Source: Ruminococcus bromii
GTDB lineage: Bacteria; Bacillota; Clostridia; Oscillospirales; Acutalibacteraceae
Direction: 5' to 3'
Assembly: GCF_002834225.1 (NCBI RefSeq)
Contig: NZ_NNSR01000032.1
Span: 1 to 64,000 of the forward strand
DNA length: 64,000 nucleotides
Shown here: positions 1 through 9,394 of the stretch, one piece after another
Numbering within the stretch: the first letter of the stretch is position 1
Layout: each line of letters starts with the position of its first letter
Notes under the pieces: model-generated
What the model saw: the letters and a program-made list of their open reading frames with translations, nothing else
The model's database searches: none
Told to the model about the DNA's origin: nothing
Made by a program: the position numbers and the translations under genes

Positions 1-154
1 TCGGTTATGTGCCTTCCTGTTTTTGTAAGGCTGTTTTTTCACAGCCACTGTTTTGTTGAACGGGCAACCCTTTCGGATTGGTCATTTTTCCTTTTTAGGC
101 GGTCTTAATGCGACAGCACCTTTAAATATTTACAAATTGGCATAGTGAATTATA

Positions 155-3100
155 CTATTTTCTTGTAATTGACCAACCCTTTGAGTTGAAACCGCTTACC
201 GTTTTGCCTTTTCTGTCAATACAACGGACTGTGTAGGTTACCTTCTTACCCTTTTTAGCACCTGAATCTGTGAAAGAGGTTGAAGTTGTATCTTTTACCT
301 TTGTCCAGCTTCCTCTGTCATATTTTCTGTAAAGACGGTAGCCATAAACTCCGGCAATCTTATTCCATGTCACACTTACACCCTTTGATGTATTTGTAAG
401 CTTTGTTATTTTCGGTGTTGCGGCTGTGTATTTCTTTGACCAGCCCTTTGAATAAAAACCGCTGACGGTTTTGCCGTTCTTATCAATACAACGGATTGTG
501 TAGGTCTTTGTCTGATTTGCACTTACCGCCGAATCTGTATAGCTTGTTGCGGTTGTGTCTTTTATTCGTTTCCAACCTGTGGAAGTCTTTTGATAAACTC
601 TGTAGCCGTAAACACCTGTGACTTTATTCCAGCTAAGCTTAATGCCGCCTGTTGTGTTTTCAAGCTTTGAAATTGTCGGAGCAACAGGTGTATATTTCTT
701 TGACCAGCCCTTTGAATAAAAACCGCTGACGGTGTTGCCGTTTTTGTCAATACAACGGATTGTATATGTTTCGGTTCTGTTAGGACTTACTCCCGAATCG
801 GTGAACGATGTGGCGGTTGTGTCTTTAAAGCGTTTCCAACCGCCTGATGAGGTCTTGTAGTAAAGTCTGTAACCGTAAACTCCTGCAATTTTGTGCCAAC
901 TGAGCTTGATACCGCCTGAAGTGTTTTCAAGCTTTGAAATTGTCGGAGCAACAGGTGTATATTTTTTCGACCAACCCTTTGAATAAAAACCGCTGACGGT
1001 TTTGCCTTTTTTGTCAATACAACGGATTGTGTAAGTCTTTGTCTGATTTGCACTTACCGCTGAATCCGTAAAGCTTGTTGCGGTTGTGTCCTTAATTCGT
1101 TTCCAACCGTTTGAAGTTTTCTGATAAACTCTGTAACCGTACGCACCATTAACCTTGCTCCAAGAAACCTTTATACCGCCTGTTGTGTTGGTAAGGCTTG
1201 TGATTATCGGCACAATATCAAAATATTTATTAACCGTACCCGAATAGTTGCCAATGAACTGAATCTTCACGGAATATCTTCCGACATTTACGCTGTTTGT
1301 CGGGTAAATAACTTTGTAATCCTTGCCTTTAACAAGCTTATTGTTCTTACTGTTCTTGACGGTTACACTCGGTGTAATGTTATTTCCGCTGTATGTAAAC
1401 ACCGTTGAAGAAAGGCTTACGCTCGTTATTTTGTATATTTTGCTTTTTGAAGACGAATAGCCGCAAGCTGTGCATTTTTTATTAATTGAACCGTCTGCAC
1501 TTGTTGTAGCAGGTGTTACATACTGCTTGTATGAATGTGCAAGCTTTTTGATTGTTTCTGTTTTTTTTGCACCGCAGGTTGTGCATTTATATGTTCTGAC
1601 ACCTGTTGCTGTACAAGTCGGCTGTTTTGTAACAACAGATGTGTAAGTATGTTCGTGACGCTTTGTCAAATCATACGGATTTATACTGTACAATTTCGGT
1701 GAAGAATTGTCGGAAACATACCATTTAACCGTACCGTCACTACACATAACAGGCTGACAATCCGAAAGTCTGACAGACAATGTTGCAGATGCAACTGTAT
1801 TTGCACTCGAATCAATTGTCTTTGCTTTTGTTGTAACCTTTTTTGTTGAGGAATTATACTCCTCCCACATAACGAGGAAAAGATTTTCATTAATCTTAAC
1901 AAGCTGCGGAGTGCGACAGCTTACTTTCGTACCCGATTTATAGTTCGTGAGTGCAACATTATTTGTTTTGTTAAAGTACTCATCGGTCACACTGATGTAA
2001 GCATTTCTGCTTTTGCATGAAGATGAAATATCCTTTGTATATGCAATAAGACAATTTCCGCTGCCAACTTCAAATCCACCGATTGACGCACCCGTGTAGT
2101 TTCCGGAGTGAATATCAAATTTCAGCGGAATTGTAACCGCAACATTTGTTGAGGAACTGTTTTTGTTGTATCTTGAAAGTGTAATTCCGTTAACAGTAAG
2201 ATACTGCCCGCTCATAATCATATTGTTTGACTCGGAGTGATCTACCCTGTAAATATAAGTTCCGTCAGTTTTGATGAACTGATTAAACGAGTGGCTGACA
2301 TATCCGTCCTGAAGATTTGACACCTCATACATTGAATCGGTGGTTTTCATTGTACTTTCATCAACGGTAAACAGCATATTTGCCTGATGATTCAATTTGT
2401 TTGAATCTGCATACATTGTGTGGCAGGTATAAACATAAAGCTTTCCGTCAAGTTCAATCATACGAAGTGAACCTGCTTCAAAAGGCTCAAAGGTATTTGA
2501 ACCGTAAATTTTGCAGTCGCTGACTCTTGACCAGCTTTTTGAATATTTTACAATTCTTACGATTTCTGCGGAATCCTTTTCGCCCTTGTTGTTCTGACCG
2601 AAAACAATATAGTTGTTATTCTTGCCCGAGAAATAACCGCCGTAAATAGGAAGTTCGTTTTTGATTGTTGATTTTGAAATCAAGGTTTTGCCGTTTGCGG
2701 AATACTTTTCAACAAGAACGCCTTTTGATGTGCTTTCAACCCTTGTAAGCGTTTTGTCGCTGTTTTCGGTAAGATTTGATTTTACTACCGATGACCAGGT
2801 GTAATAATCATTTGCGGAAATATTATTCGACGACGCACCGTTCTGCTTAACCTCGCCGCTGTCGGGATTGTTTGCTTTATTCTGAACCGTAACCTTACAG
2901 GCTGCCGTAATTCCGTTTTTACTTTTTACTGTAATCGTTGCAGAGCCTGCTTTGTTGCCGTAAACCTTGCCGTCCTTTGTAACAGACGCAACGGAGTTAT
3001 TGTTGCTTGACCATGTAAATGAAATATCAAGAACCGAATCACTTGTTGCCTTGAGCGAAAGGCTCTCGCCGACTTTGATTGTGGCAGAAGTTTTTGACAA

Positions 3101-4321
3101 TGTGATTTTGGTCGGATATGCCCATTTCAGATTTTCAACATAAAAATTTTCGCCTGTATCCTTTTCAATAACAAGTACGCTGTCGCCGTAGTTATACATT
3201 GCAAAAACAGGATAAGCTGTTTTGAAGGTCGATTTTTTATTGCCTTCTGAATCAAGCTCAGCAATAGTATTATCGTTTACATACATAAGGTAATCGCCTG
3301 TAGCTGCATTATACACCGTTCTTGTGCCGATACTGTCTGCATATCTGTCATCAATTTCGTAACCGCTTCTTGAAACGCTTAATTTGAGTGGCAGTGAAGA
3401 ATCTTTGTCGGCAATGTCAAACTTAGCCGAATCAAGCACTCTGACAGCACCTGACATGGTAGAAGTCCACACGAAATCTCCGTTTGTAAGCATTACTGCA
3501 TTGTCATAATGCGGAGTATAATACTGCTGATATAAAATATCTACATAATAATTGCTTATACTTATTTTGTTGTTTTTTACATTACCGCATTTAAGCGACT
3601 GCGTATCGTGGCTGTATCCCCAATAAATCCAGTCTGTGTAGCCTTCAAAATAGAAATTGCCGTTTGTTTTGTCAAAACCGCTGAATTTATAAACTGCGTC
3701 ACCGGCAACAGCTGATGACAACAGCTTCATATCGGCTGAAATCAAATTGATAATATACTTATCCTGATTGCTGTCATACACGGCAAGGTAATATCTGTTT
3801 TGACTGTCAACACCAATAGATTCCGGATGTGAAAGGTTGTTGCTTCCGACAAGCGATGATATATCCTTGGTTGAAACAAACTTTTCAGACTTAACATCGA
3901 ATTCATCAAGATAATAGTATTTTTTATTTCGATTTGATGAGTCAAGCCATACTATATAAAACTTGCCTTTTTCGGCATCGGCATAAACGCAGATAACAGT
4001 GTCTTTGTTTCTGCCTTTATCGTTGTAATCATAAATTTTTCTGAAAGTGTTGTTTGCAACGCTGTAAAAATAAATGACCTTGTTGTTATAGTAATACATA
4101 CCGTTTTTGCTTGCAGCAGGAATGATTTCAAGCTCGTCGCTATAGGTACTGCTGAATGTGATTGCATTGTCGGGCATTTTTGTTGCCGTCTTTTCTGTCG
4201 CAGCCTCTGCGGTGAGTGTGTTTCCGAAAATGTTGCCGTTTTCATCAACCGTTGCCAATGAAACAACTCCGAAAGCCATTACAACAGCCAGAAATGATGA
4301 CAAGATTCTTTTGAGTTTCAT
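155..4321 (-). CDS. Large secreted multidomain protein with Big_2 and four FN3-like repeats
   Basis: A 1388-residue exported protein. Residues 1-40 form a Sec signal peptide (basic MKLKR, hydrophobic core, AEA cleavage site). Residues about 45-400 and 500-880 look like beta-propeller-type material without a recognisable catalytic motif. Residues about 404-477 match a bacterial Ig-like Big_2 domain. Residues about 887-960 hold two CxxC pairs in the HEHTYTS...C..CG style common in Clostridia surface proteins. About 960-1037 resembles an MBG-type beta domain. The last 350 residues are four FN3-like repeats of about 87 residues, nearly identical to each other (YGYRVY...KDTTATS..TDS, ending SGFYSKGW). 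There is no LPxTG motif or membrane anchor at the C-terminus, so it is probably released or held non-covalently. It is monocistronic, with a perfect promoter upstream. Specific function is unknown. Confidence 0.85.
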   Translation of the reverse strand: MKLKRILSSFLAVVMAFGVVSLATVDENGNIFGNTLTAEAATEKTATKMPDNAITFSSTYSDELEIIPAASKNGMYYYNNKVIYFYSVANNTFRKIYDYNDKGRNKDTVICVYADAEKGKFYIVWLDSSNRNKKYYYLDEFDVKSEKFVSTKDISSLVGSNNLSHPESIGVDSQNRYYLAVYDSNQDKYIINLISADMKLLSSAVAGDAVYKFSGFDKTNGNFYFEGYTDWIYWGYSHDTQSLKCGNVKNNKISISNYYVDILYQQYYTPHYDNAVMLTNGDFVWTSTMSGAVRVLDSAKFDIADKDSSLPLKLSVSRSGYEIDDRYADSIGTRTVYNAATGDYLMYVNDNTIAELDSEGNKKSTFKTAYPVFAMYNYGDSVLVIEKDTGENFYVENLKWAYPTKITLSKTSATIKVGESLSLKATSDSVLDISFTWSSNNNSVASVTKDGKVYGNKAGSATITVKSKNGITAACKVTVQNKANNPDSGEVKQNGASSNNISANDYYTWSSVVKSNLTENSDKTLTRVESTSKGVLVEKYSANGKTLISKSTIKNELPIYGGYFSGKNNNYIVFGQNNKGEKDSAEIVRIVKYSKSWSRVSDCKIYGSNTFEPFEAGSLRMIELDGKLYVYTCHTMYADSNKLNHQANMLFTVDESTMKTTDSMYEVSNLQDGYVSHSFNQFIKTDGTYIYRVDHSESNNMIMSGQYLTVNGITLSRYNKNSSSTNVAVTIPLKFDIHSGNYTGASIGGFEVGSGNCLIAYTKDISSSCKSRNAYISVTDEYFNKTNNVALTNYKSGTKVSCRTPQLVKINENLFLVMWEEYNSSTKKVTTKAKTIDSSANTVASATLSVRLSDCQPVMCSDGTVKWYVSDNSSPKLYSINPYDLTKRHEHTYTSVVTKQPTCTATGVRTYKCTTCGAKKTETIKKLAHSYKQYVTPATTSADGSINKKCTACGYSSSKSKIYKITSVSLSSTVFTYSGNNITPSVTVKNSKNNKLVKGKDYKVIYPTNSVNVGRYSVKIQFIGNYSGTVNKYFDIVPIITSLTNTTGGIKVSWSKVNGAYGYRVYQKTSNGWKRIKDTTATSFTDSAVSANQTKTYTIRCIDKKGKTVSGFYSKGWSKKYTPVAPTISKLENTSGGIKLSWHKIAGVYGYRLYYKTSSGGWKRFKDTTATSFTDSGVSPNRTETYTIRCIDKNGNTVSGFYSKGWSKKYTPVAPTISKLENTTGGIKLSWNKVTGVYGYRVYQKTSTGWKRIKDTTATSYTDSAVSANQTKTYTIRCIDKNGKTVSGFYSKGWSKKYTAATPKITKLTNTSKGVSVTWNKIAGVYGYRLYRKYDRGSWTKVKDTTSTSFTDSGAKKGKKVTYTVRCIDRKGKTVSGFNSKGWSITRK

Positions 4322-4382
4322 ACTTTTTCCCCTTTCAAACAGTAATTTTTACCGAAGTATATTTCTATACCGTTACAACTAA

Positions 4383-4411
4383 ATTATAACTTTATCTCTT
4401 TTAGTTGTCAA
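4383..4411 (-). promoter_or_regulatory. Sigma-A promoter of the large secreted protein gene
   Basis: On the minus strand TTGACA (4411-4406) and TATAAT (4388-4383) are both exact consensus matches, separated by exactly 17 bases. They lie about 60 bases upstream of the start codon at 4321. Confidence 0.8.
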
Positions 4412-4547
4412 TATAAAGTATTATTCTTTTGACTTGATTTTAAAAACTACAGCTGTTAGTAACGGTGTAGGAATACAGAAAGAACATTAAAATAAACACG
4501 GCAGGAAATTTGATGTGAGTTTTCGGAGGGAATAGGAAAAAACGCAA

Positions 4548-4575
4548 AAAGCCAATTTCTTTCGAAATTGGCTTT
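4548..4575 (-). terminator. Intrinsic terminator after the aldolase gene
   Basis: A nine-base perfect stem (GCCAATTTC / GAAATTGGC) with a four-base loop and flanking AAA/TTT. It is followed on the minus strand by a run of T. It ends the transcript of the HMGL-type aldolase gene. Confidence 0.8.
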
Positions 4576-4640
4576 AGTGAATCCGGAATATTAAATTTTG
4601 CTTTCCTTATCTGCCGACGGCAGCCGCAAAGCTGTTTACC

Positions 4641-5621
4641 TTAGCTGTTGATAATATCATAAAGTTCGTTTGAGAACTTGTAGTAATCCTGTCTGTCCTC
4701 TTTTACAAACTGAATTGCCGGACGGGGGTGCGTATTGTACTGACCTGTGAGAAGATACGGAATATCGTAGCCCCACTTAACGCCCTCAGCCTTAAACTTG
4801 TGGGTGTACTCCTCAATGATTTTGAGAATAGGAGCAACCTGATACTTCGGGTTTTTGAGGAAACCGAGGAGGAGCTCAAGCGCACAGTTGCCTGCGCCTC
4901 TGCCCATGCCGTCAACGGTTGCGTCAAGGTAGCTTACGCCCTGCGTCATAGCCTCGATTGTGTTGGCAAAAGCAAGCTGCTGGTTGTTGTGAGCGTGGAT
5001 ACCGACCGACTTGCCGTACTTATCGGCAATTGAGCAGTAAAGGTCTGCAAGTCGTCTTGACTCCTCGGGATAGAGTGCGCCGTAGCTGTCAACAATGTAG
5101 AAAGCGTTTACGGGAGTTTTGCCGAGAGTTTCAAGAGCGGCTGTAATATCCTCGGTTCTTGCCTTTGAAACAGCCATAATATTGATTGTTGTTTCGTAGC
5201 CCTTTTTAGCGGCGTCTTCAATCATTTCAACAGCCGCAGGAATTGCGTTGATATATGTTGCAATTCTGATGAGGTCAATCGGGCTGTCTTTTCTTGCAAT
5301 AATGTCTTTCTTAAAATCTGTTCTGCCGACATCAGCCATAACAGCGATTTTAAGAGGAGTCTTGTTGTCGCCTACAATTTTTCTGATATCTGCATCGTTA
5401 CAGAATTTCCACTTGCCGAAATCCTCTTCGTTAAAGATTTCTTTTGAAGCCTTGTAGCCGAATTCCATATAATCAACGCCGGCTTTAACATTTGCATTGT
5501 AAAGAGCCTTGATAAATTTGTCGTCAAATCTAAAATCGTTGCAAAGACCGCCGTCACGGATTGTTGCGTCTACTACTCTGATGTCCTGTCTTACCGACAG
5601 GAGGTCGCCCTTCTGTGCCAT
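4641..5621 (-). CDS. HMGL-like (DRE-TIM) aldolase family protein
   Basis: A 326-residue TIM-barrel protein of the HMG-CoA lyase / 4-hydroxy-2-oxovalerate aldolase / isopropylmalate synthase superfamily. The metal-binding and catalytic strand reads VVDATIRDGGLCNDFRF (the DxTxRDG form of the DRE motif). The second metal site is IHAHNNQQLAFAN, followed by a glycine-rich GMGRGAGN stretch, all as expected for the family. Family members cleave or form C-C bonds in acyl or keto-acid substrates. The exact substrate cannot be read from sequence; homologues in Clostridia are often labelled only as aldolase. Start: ATG at 5621 behind a GGAGT ribosome site. It may be cotranscribed with pyrC upstream, but a 197-base gap with palindromes intervenes. 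Confidence 0.8.
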   Translation of the reverse strand: MAQKGDLLSVRQDIRVVDATIRDGGLCNDFRFDDKFIKALYNANVKAGVDYMEFGYKASKEIFNEEDFGKWKFCNDADIRKIVGDNKTPLKIAVMADVGRTDFKKDIIARKDSPIDLIRIATYINAIPAAVEMIEDAAKKGYETTINIMAVSKARTEDITAALETLGKTPVNAFYIVDSYGALYPEESRRLADLYCSIADKYGKSVGIHAHNNQQLAFANTIEAMTQGVSYLDATVDGMGRGAGNCALELLLGFLKNPKYQVAPILKIIEEYTHKFKAEGVKWGYDIPYLLTGQYNTHPRPAIQFVKEDRQDYYKFSNELYDIINS

Positions 5622-5694
5622 AATTTTACTCCTTTATGTTAAATAAATTTTCTGTTTATTTACCGACAGTCATTGACTGCCATTTTAACCGATT

Positions 5695-5807
5695 GGCGAA
5701 CACGGTTCGCCGCTACAGTATATCATTATCTTTGTTTCATTTATATAATTTGTTTTAACAACAATTTCGCACTATTACTTGCGGGCGGATAATATCCGCC
5801 CCTACGG
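5695..5807. repeat. Pair of intergenic palindromic elements
   Basis: Two members of a dispersed hairpin family sit in the gap between the aldolase and pyrC genes. GGCGAAC-acg-GTTCGCC lies at 5695-5711. At 5783-5801 GGGCGGATA pairs with TATCCGCCC around a single base, followed by CCTACGGG (on the other strand, CCCGTAGG). The same design recurs near 12.4, 31.0, 31.2, 47.8, 49.5 and 52.4 kb. Confidence 0.7.
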
Positions 5808-5818
5808 GTTTTATTTGC

Positions 5819-7084
5819 TCAATCCTCAAAAACTACCTTACCGCCGAGGATTGTCTTTTTGACTTTGCCTGTGAGGGTTCTGCCCTTGAACGGTGTGTTT
5901 TTGCTTTTGCCGTGAAGTTTATTGACATCAACTGTCCATTCTTCATCGGGATTTACAAGAACAACATCGGCATTTGCACCGACTGAAAGTGTGCCTGCGT
6001 TGATTTTCAAAATTCTTGCAGGATTAACACTCATCTTCTCAACAAGCTGTGAAAGCGTCATTTTTCCTGTCTTAACAAGGTATGTGTTGCAGACCGCAAA
6101 TGAGGTTTCCATACCGATTGAACCGTTGGGAGCTTTTACAAAATCGGCCTTTTCCTCAGGGGTATGCGGTGCGTGGTCGGTTGCAATGGCATCAAGTGTG
6201 CCGTCACAAAGTCCGTTGATAATCTCGTCAACATCAGCCTGAGTTCTGAGAGGCGGATTCATTCTGTAATCAGCGTCGCCTCTTAAAAGCTCTCTGTCCG
6301 TGAGCGAAACATAATGCGGAGCGGTTTCGGCGGTCACCTTAACACCTCTCTTTTTTGCGTCACGAATAAGCGCAACGCTTGTTTTGGTGCTGACATGGCA
6401 GATATGAATAGGCTCGTTAAGAGCGGCAGCAAGTGCAATTTCTCTGGCAGTTCCGCAGTCCTCGGCACCGGCAGGGATTCCCTTGACACCGAGCTTTTCC
6501 GAAACCTCGCCCTCGTTAATTTTGCCTCCGTCGGCAAGAAACAAGTCCTCGCAATGTGCAACAACTGTCATACCGAGCCTTGGTGCTTTTTTCATTGCGT
6601 CACTTAAATACTTTGTGTTTTCAACAGGTCTGCCGTCATCGGTAAGTGCGATTGCACCTGCGTTCTTCACGGCTTCAATGTCTGTGGGTGCTTCGCTTTT
6701 GAGTCCCTTTGTAACGCTTGCCGCAACATAAACACGGCTGTCTGCACCCTTAGCCTTGTCGAGAATATACCTTACAACCTCGGGACTGTCGGTTGTGGGG
6801 TTGGTGTTCGGCATTGCAAGCAGGCTTGTAACACCGCCTGCGGCAGCCGCCTTGCAGCCGGTGATAATATCCTCCTTGTGAGTCTGACCGGGATCACGAA
6901 GATGCACATGCATATCAACAAAGCCCGGCACGGCACAAAGACCGTCTGCGTCAATAATCTCTCCGTCTGATGTGATGCCGCTGCCGATTTTGGCAATCAC
7001 ACCGTCCTTGATGAGAATATCTGCTTTTTCGTTAAGATTGTCGGCAGGGGAAACAACCACTGCATTTTTAATTAGCATTTCCAT
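5819..7084 (-). CDS. pyrC: Dihydroorotase
   Basis: A 421-residue class I dihydroorotase that interconverts carbamoyl-aspartate and dihydroorotate, the third step of de novo UMP synthesis in the cytoplasm. The zinc motif DMHVHLRDPGQTHKED is intact at about residues 57-72. Later zinc ligands are visible in VVAHCED and ICHVSTKTS, and the catalytic aspartate in AIATDHAPHT. Length is normal for the pyrC/pyrX type in Gram-positives. No other pyrimidine gene is in the window, so it is separated from a classical pyr cluster. The upstream membrane-protein gene ends 27 bases before its start, so the two are probably cotranscribed. Confidence 0.95.
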   Translation of the reverse strand: MEMLIKNAVVVSPADNLNEKADILIKDGVIAKIGSGITSDGEIIDADGLCAVPGFVDMHVHLRDPGQTHKEDIITGCKAAAAGGVTSLLAMPNTNPTTDSPEVVRYILDKAKGADSRVYVAASVTKGLKSEAPTDIEAVKNAGAIALTDDGRPVENTKYLSDAMKKAPRLGMTVVAHCEDLFLADGGKINEGEVSEKLGVKGIPAGAEDCGTAREIALAAALNEPIHICHVSTKTSVALIRDAKKRGVKVTAETAPHYVSLTDRELLRGDADYRMNPPLRTQADVDEIINGLCDGTLDAIATDHAPHTPEEKADFVKAPNGSIGMETSFAVCNTYLVKTGKMTLSQLVEKMSVNPARILKINAGTLSVGANADVVLVNPDEEWTVDVNKLHGKSKNTPFKGRTLTGKVKKTILGGKVVFED

Positions 7085-7111
7085 TGTGTTTTTTCTCCGT
7101 TAAGAAAAGAA

Positions 7112-9067
7112 TTATCTTCTATTGTTTCTGTTTGAGGGGCGGTGATTCTGTTGGGGGCGGCGGTCGGTTCTGCTGTGGACCTGAACAAGTCCGTCGTTTT
7201 CGTCTCTTTCAGCACGCCTTCTTGCACGCTCCGCTTTTTGCCTTTCTCTCTCTCTTCTCTCTTCCTCTGCCTTTTTGCGTTTGGCAATTGCACGCTTACG
7301 CTTTATCATTCTCGAAACATTCTTGCAGAAGTATCCGCAATGAATGCCAAAATTCTTAACTCCGCCTGCAAAGCCCCTGAGAGCGTTACCGATGTTTTTG
7401 CCTACATTGGCAAGAACCTCTTCCGTTGACCGTTTATCGGTCGGTTCACTCTCGTTTTCTTTATTATGCTCTTCTTCAAGTGCATTTTTCCTGACTGTTT
7501 CCGCCTTTTTTTCAACCTCGCCGATAACATCGACATCCTCGGCGTCTCTGAGGTCGGAGCTTTTGATAACTCCCATTGACTTTTTGGGAGCTTCTTCAAA
7601 GAAATCATAGCCGCTGTCAAACTTGTTTTTCTTAGCCTTAGCTCTCACAAGCTCTTCATCGTCAATCTCTTCCTCAGGCTCATCGCTTCCGAAAATGATG
7701 TTTGCGTACTCGTCAACCTTTTTCTCAAGCGGGTGCTTTTGTTCGGGAACTTCCTCGGCATCCACAACATCGGCATCATCCTCACGGTCAATATCGTCAG
7801 GCTCGCTTGTTTCAAAGAGGTCGTGCTCGGGTTCCGGGATAACGAGCGTCGGACCCGATGAAGAACTTATGTCTTCGTATTCTTCAGGTGTTTCCGCGTT
7901 ACCCTCTTCGATTTTGTTATTCTTTTCGGTTTCAATCTCTGAGGTGTCTGCTTCGGTAGGCTCCTTTTTTTTTTCGTCCTCAGTACTGTTTTCCTCGTAA
8001 CCGTAATTGTTTTTGTATACTTCACGCTCAAGCTCGTTTTTATAAGCTCTTGCCGAATTGATAATCTCATCAATCTCGCTGTCGCTTGCATAGCCCGTAT
8101 CTAAGGTTGAATGATCATACTCCGAACCGTCATGCTCGTCATAATCGGCTATCACCTCGGGAGCATATCTTCTTCCCTCCGGTGCGTGTTCTTCTTCAGC
8201 CTCTTCAACATATCTTTGCTTTTTCTTTGAACGCTTTTCGGGCTTTGGCTGATCGTCAAAGTTATCAATATCATAATCGCCGCCCTTGTCGCCAAGCTTA
8301 TACTTTGACGCAAGTTCTTCAAGAACAGCATTGTTTCTCTTTGCTTTTTTATGTTTTCTGATTCTGACGGCAAAGATAATGATAATGATAATCAGAATAA
8401 CAATGAGAATACCGCCGCCGATAATCATATATGGAATGATTCCCTTTGAAAACGGCAAATCGCTGAATTTCACCGATGACACAATCTTAGAAAATGTATC
8501 ATAATCAACAGAAGTAACATTGCCCTCTGTTCTCTGCATTGTAATATTGATATTCATACCGTCGTACACCGTGTTTGCCACAAAGGTCTTAACATTGCCG
8601 CTGCCGCCCTGAGCAGTTGCGTCAAACACAAGCCATACAACCTTTTCCTGCTGATCCGGAGTACAGCTTTTGTATTCTCCGGAGTTTAAAAAGTTGTTGC
8701 GAATATTAACAAGCTCACTTGAAGAAAGCTGAGCATAATTGGAAACATTTTCGCTGCTTTCATTTTTAGTCATAGTCACGGTCAAAATAACCGATGACAT
8801 ACTGTCCATGCCCTGCAGATATATATTTCCGTTTTCAAAGCTTTTCATTGTAGTTTCGTAATCAATGCCGAAAACCGAAAAATATTTGTCAGTACTTTTG
8901 CTGTCCCTTGTAATGGCACTCATACCTTCAGGCATTGAAAGCGTCATATCGTCAATCTGCGGAATTTCATAATCATTTGTTGCACCTGCACACGCAAAAA
9001 TACCACACAACACCGTCACAACACAAACTGCAAGTGTCACAACTCGCTTTGAAACAGTTTTCATCAT
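7112..9067 (-). CDS. Single-pass membrane protein with long acidic cytoplasmic tail
   Basis: About 651 residues from the ATG at 9067, chosen because GGGGG lies ten bases upstream. An N-terminal signal segment (TLAVCVVTVLCGIFACAGA) is followed by an extracellular domain of about 180 residues, then a very hydrophobic segment at about 209-240 (IIGGGILIVILIIIIIIFAV). The rest is a low-complexity tail: strongly acidic (runs of EEE, DD, SEPDD) to about residue 570, then strongly basic to the end (KRKRAIAKRKKAEEERRER). No enzymatic domain is recognised. The topology resembles proteins with an outside lipid- or envelope-sensing domain and a disordered inner tail. Function unknown. It lies directly upstream of pyrC. 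Confidence 0.75.
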   Translation of the reverse strand: MMKTVSKRVVTLAVCVVTVLCGIFACAGATNDYEIPQIDDMTLSMPEGMSAITRDSKSTDKYFSVFGIDYETTMKSFENGNIYLQGMDSMSSVILTVTMTKNESSENVSNYAQLSSSELVNIRNNFLNSGEYKSCTPDQQEKVVWLVFDATAQGGSGNVKTFVANTVYDGMNINITMQRTEGNVTSVDYDTFSKIVSSVKFSDLPFSKGIIPYMIIGGGILIVILIIIIIIFAVRIRKHKKAKRNNAVLEELASKYKLGDKGGDYDIDNFDDQPKPEKRSKKKQRYVEEAEEEHAPEGRRYAPEVIADYDEHDGSEYDHSTLDTGYASDSEIDEIINSARAYKNELEREVYKNNYGYEENSTEDEKKKEPTEADTSEIETEKNNKIEEGNAETPEEYEDISSSSGPTLVIPEPEHDLFETSEPDDIDREDDADVVDAEEVPEQKHPLEKKVDEYANIIFGSDEPEEEIDDEELVRAKAKKNKFDSGYDFFEEAPKKSMGVIKSSDLRDAEDVDVIGEVEKKAETVRKNALEEEHNKENESEPTDKRSTEEVLANVGKNIGNALRGFAGGVKNFGIHCGYFCKNVSRMIKRKRAIAKRKKAEEERRERERQKAERARRRAERDENDGLVQVHSRTDRRPQQNHRPSNRNNRR

Positions 9068-9246
9068 ATTTGTATATTCCCCCGAAACTAAAATTAGAAT
9101 CAATAATACTGCCTTTCAGAATGTATATCTAATTTATTATACATAATCTGTCAAAAAAATACAAGGTCTGACAGGTAAAAACCTTACGATTATTGCAGAC
9201 TGCCGCTCAATGCCTGTGCGGACAGTCTTGCCGTATGAACACAAAA

Positions 9247-9280
9247 ATTGCACCAACGCCTTGCCGCGCATTGGTGCAAT
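9247..9280 (-). terminator. Intrinsic terminator after the substrate-binding lipoprotein gene
   Basis: ATTGCACCAA pairs perfectly with TTGGTGCAAT around a GC-rich middle. On the minus strand it is followed by TTTTTG. It closes the DUF815-lipoprotein operon. Confidence 0.75.
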
Positions 9281-9394
9281 CCTTCATCTAATGTCTTGTC
9301 AAATAATAACCCTGCGACCGCTTTTAATGCGGAAAGTTGCGGCACATCGCCCGCATTCGTTTTCCGCCTTCAATTTGTAAAGCTATTTGCCGTA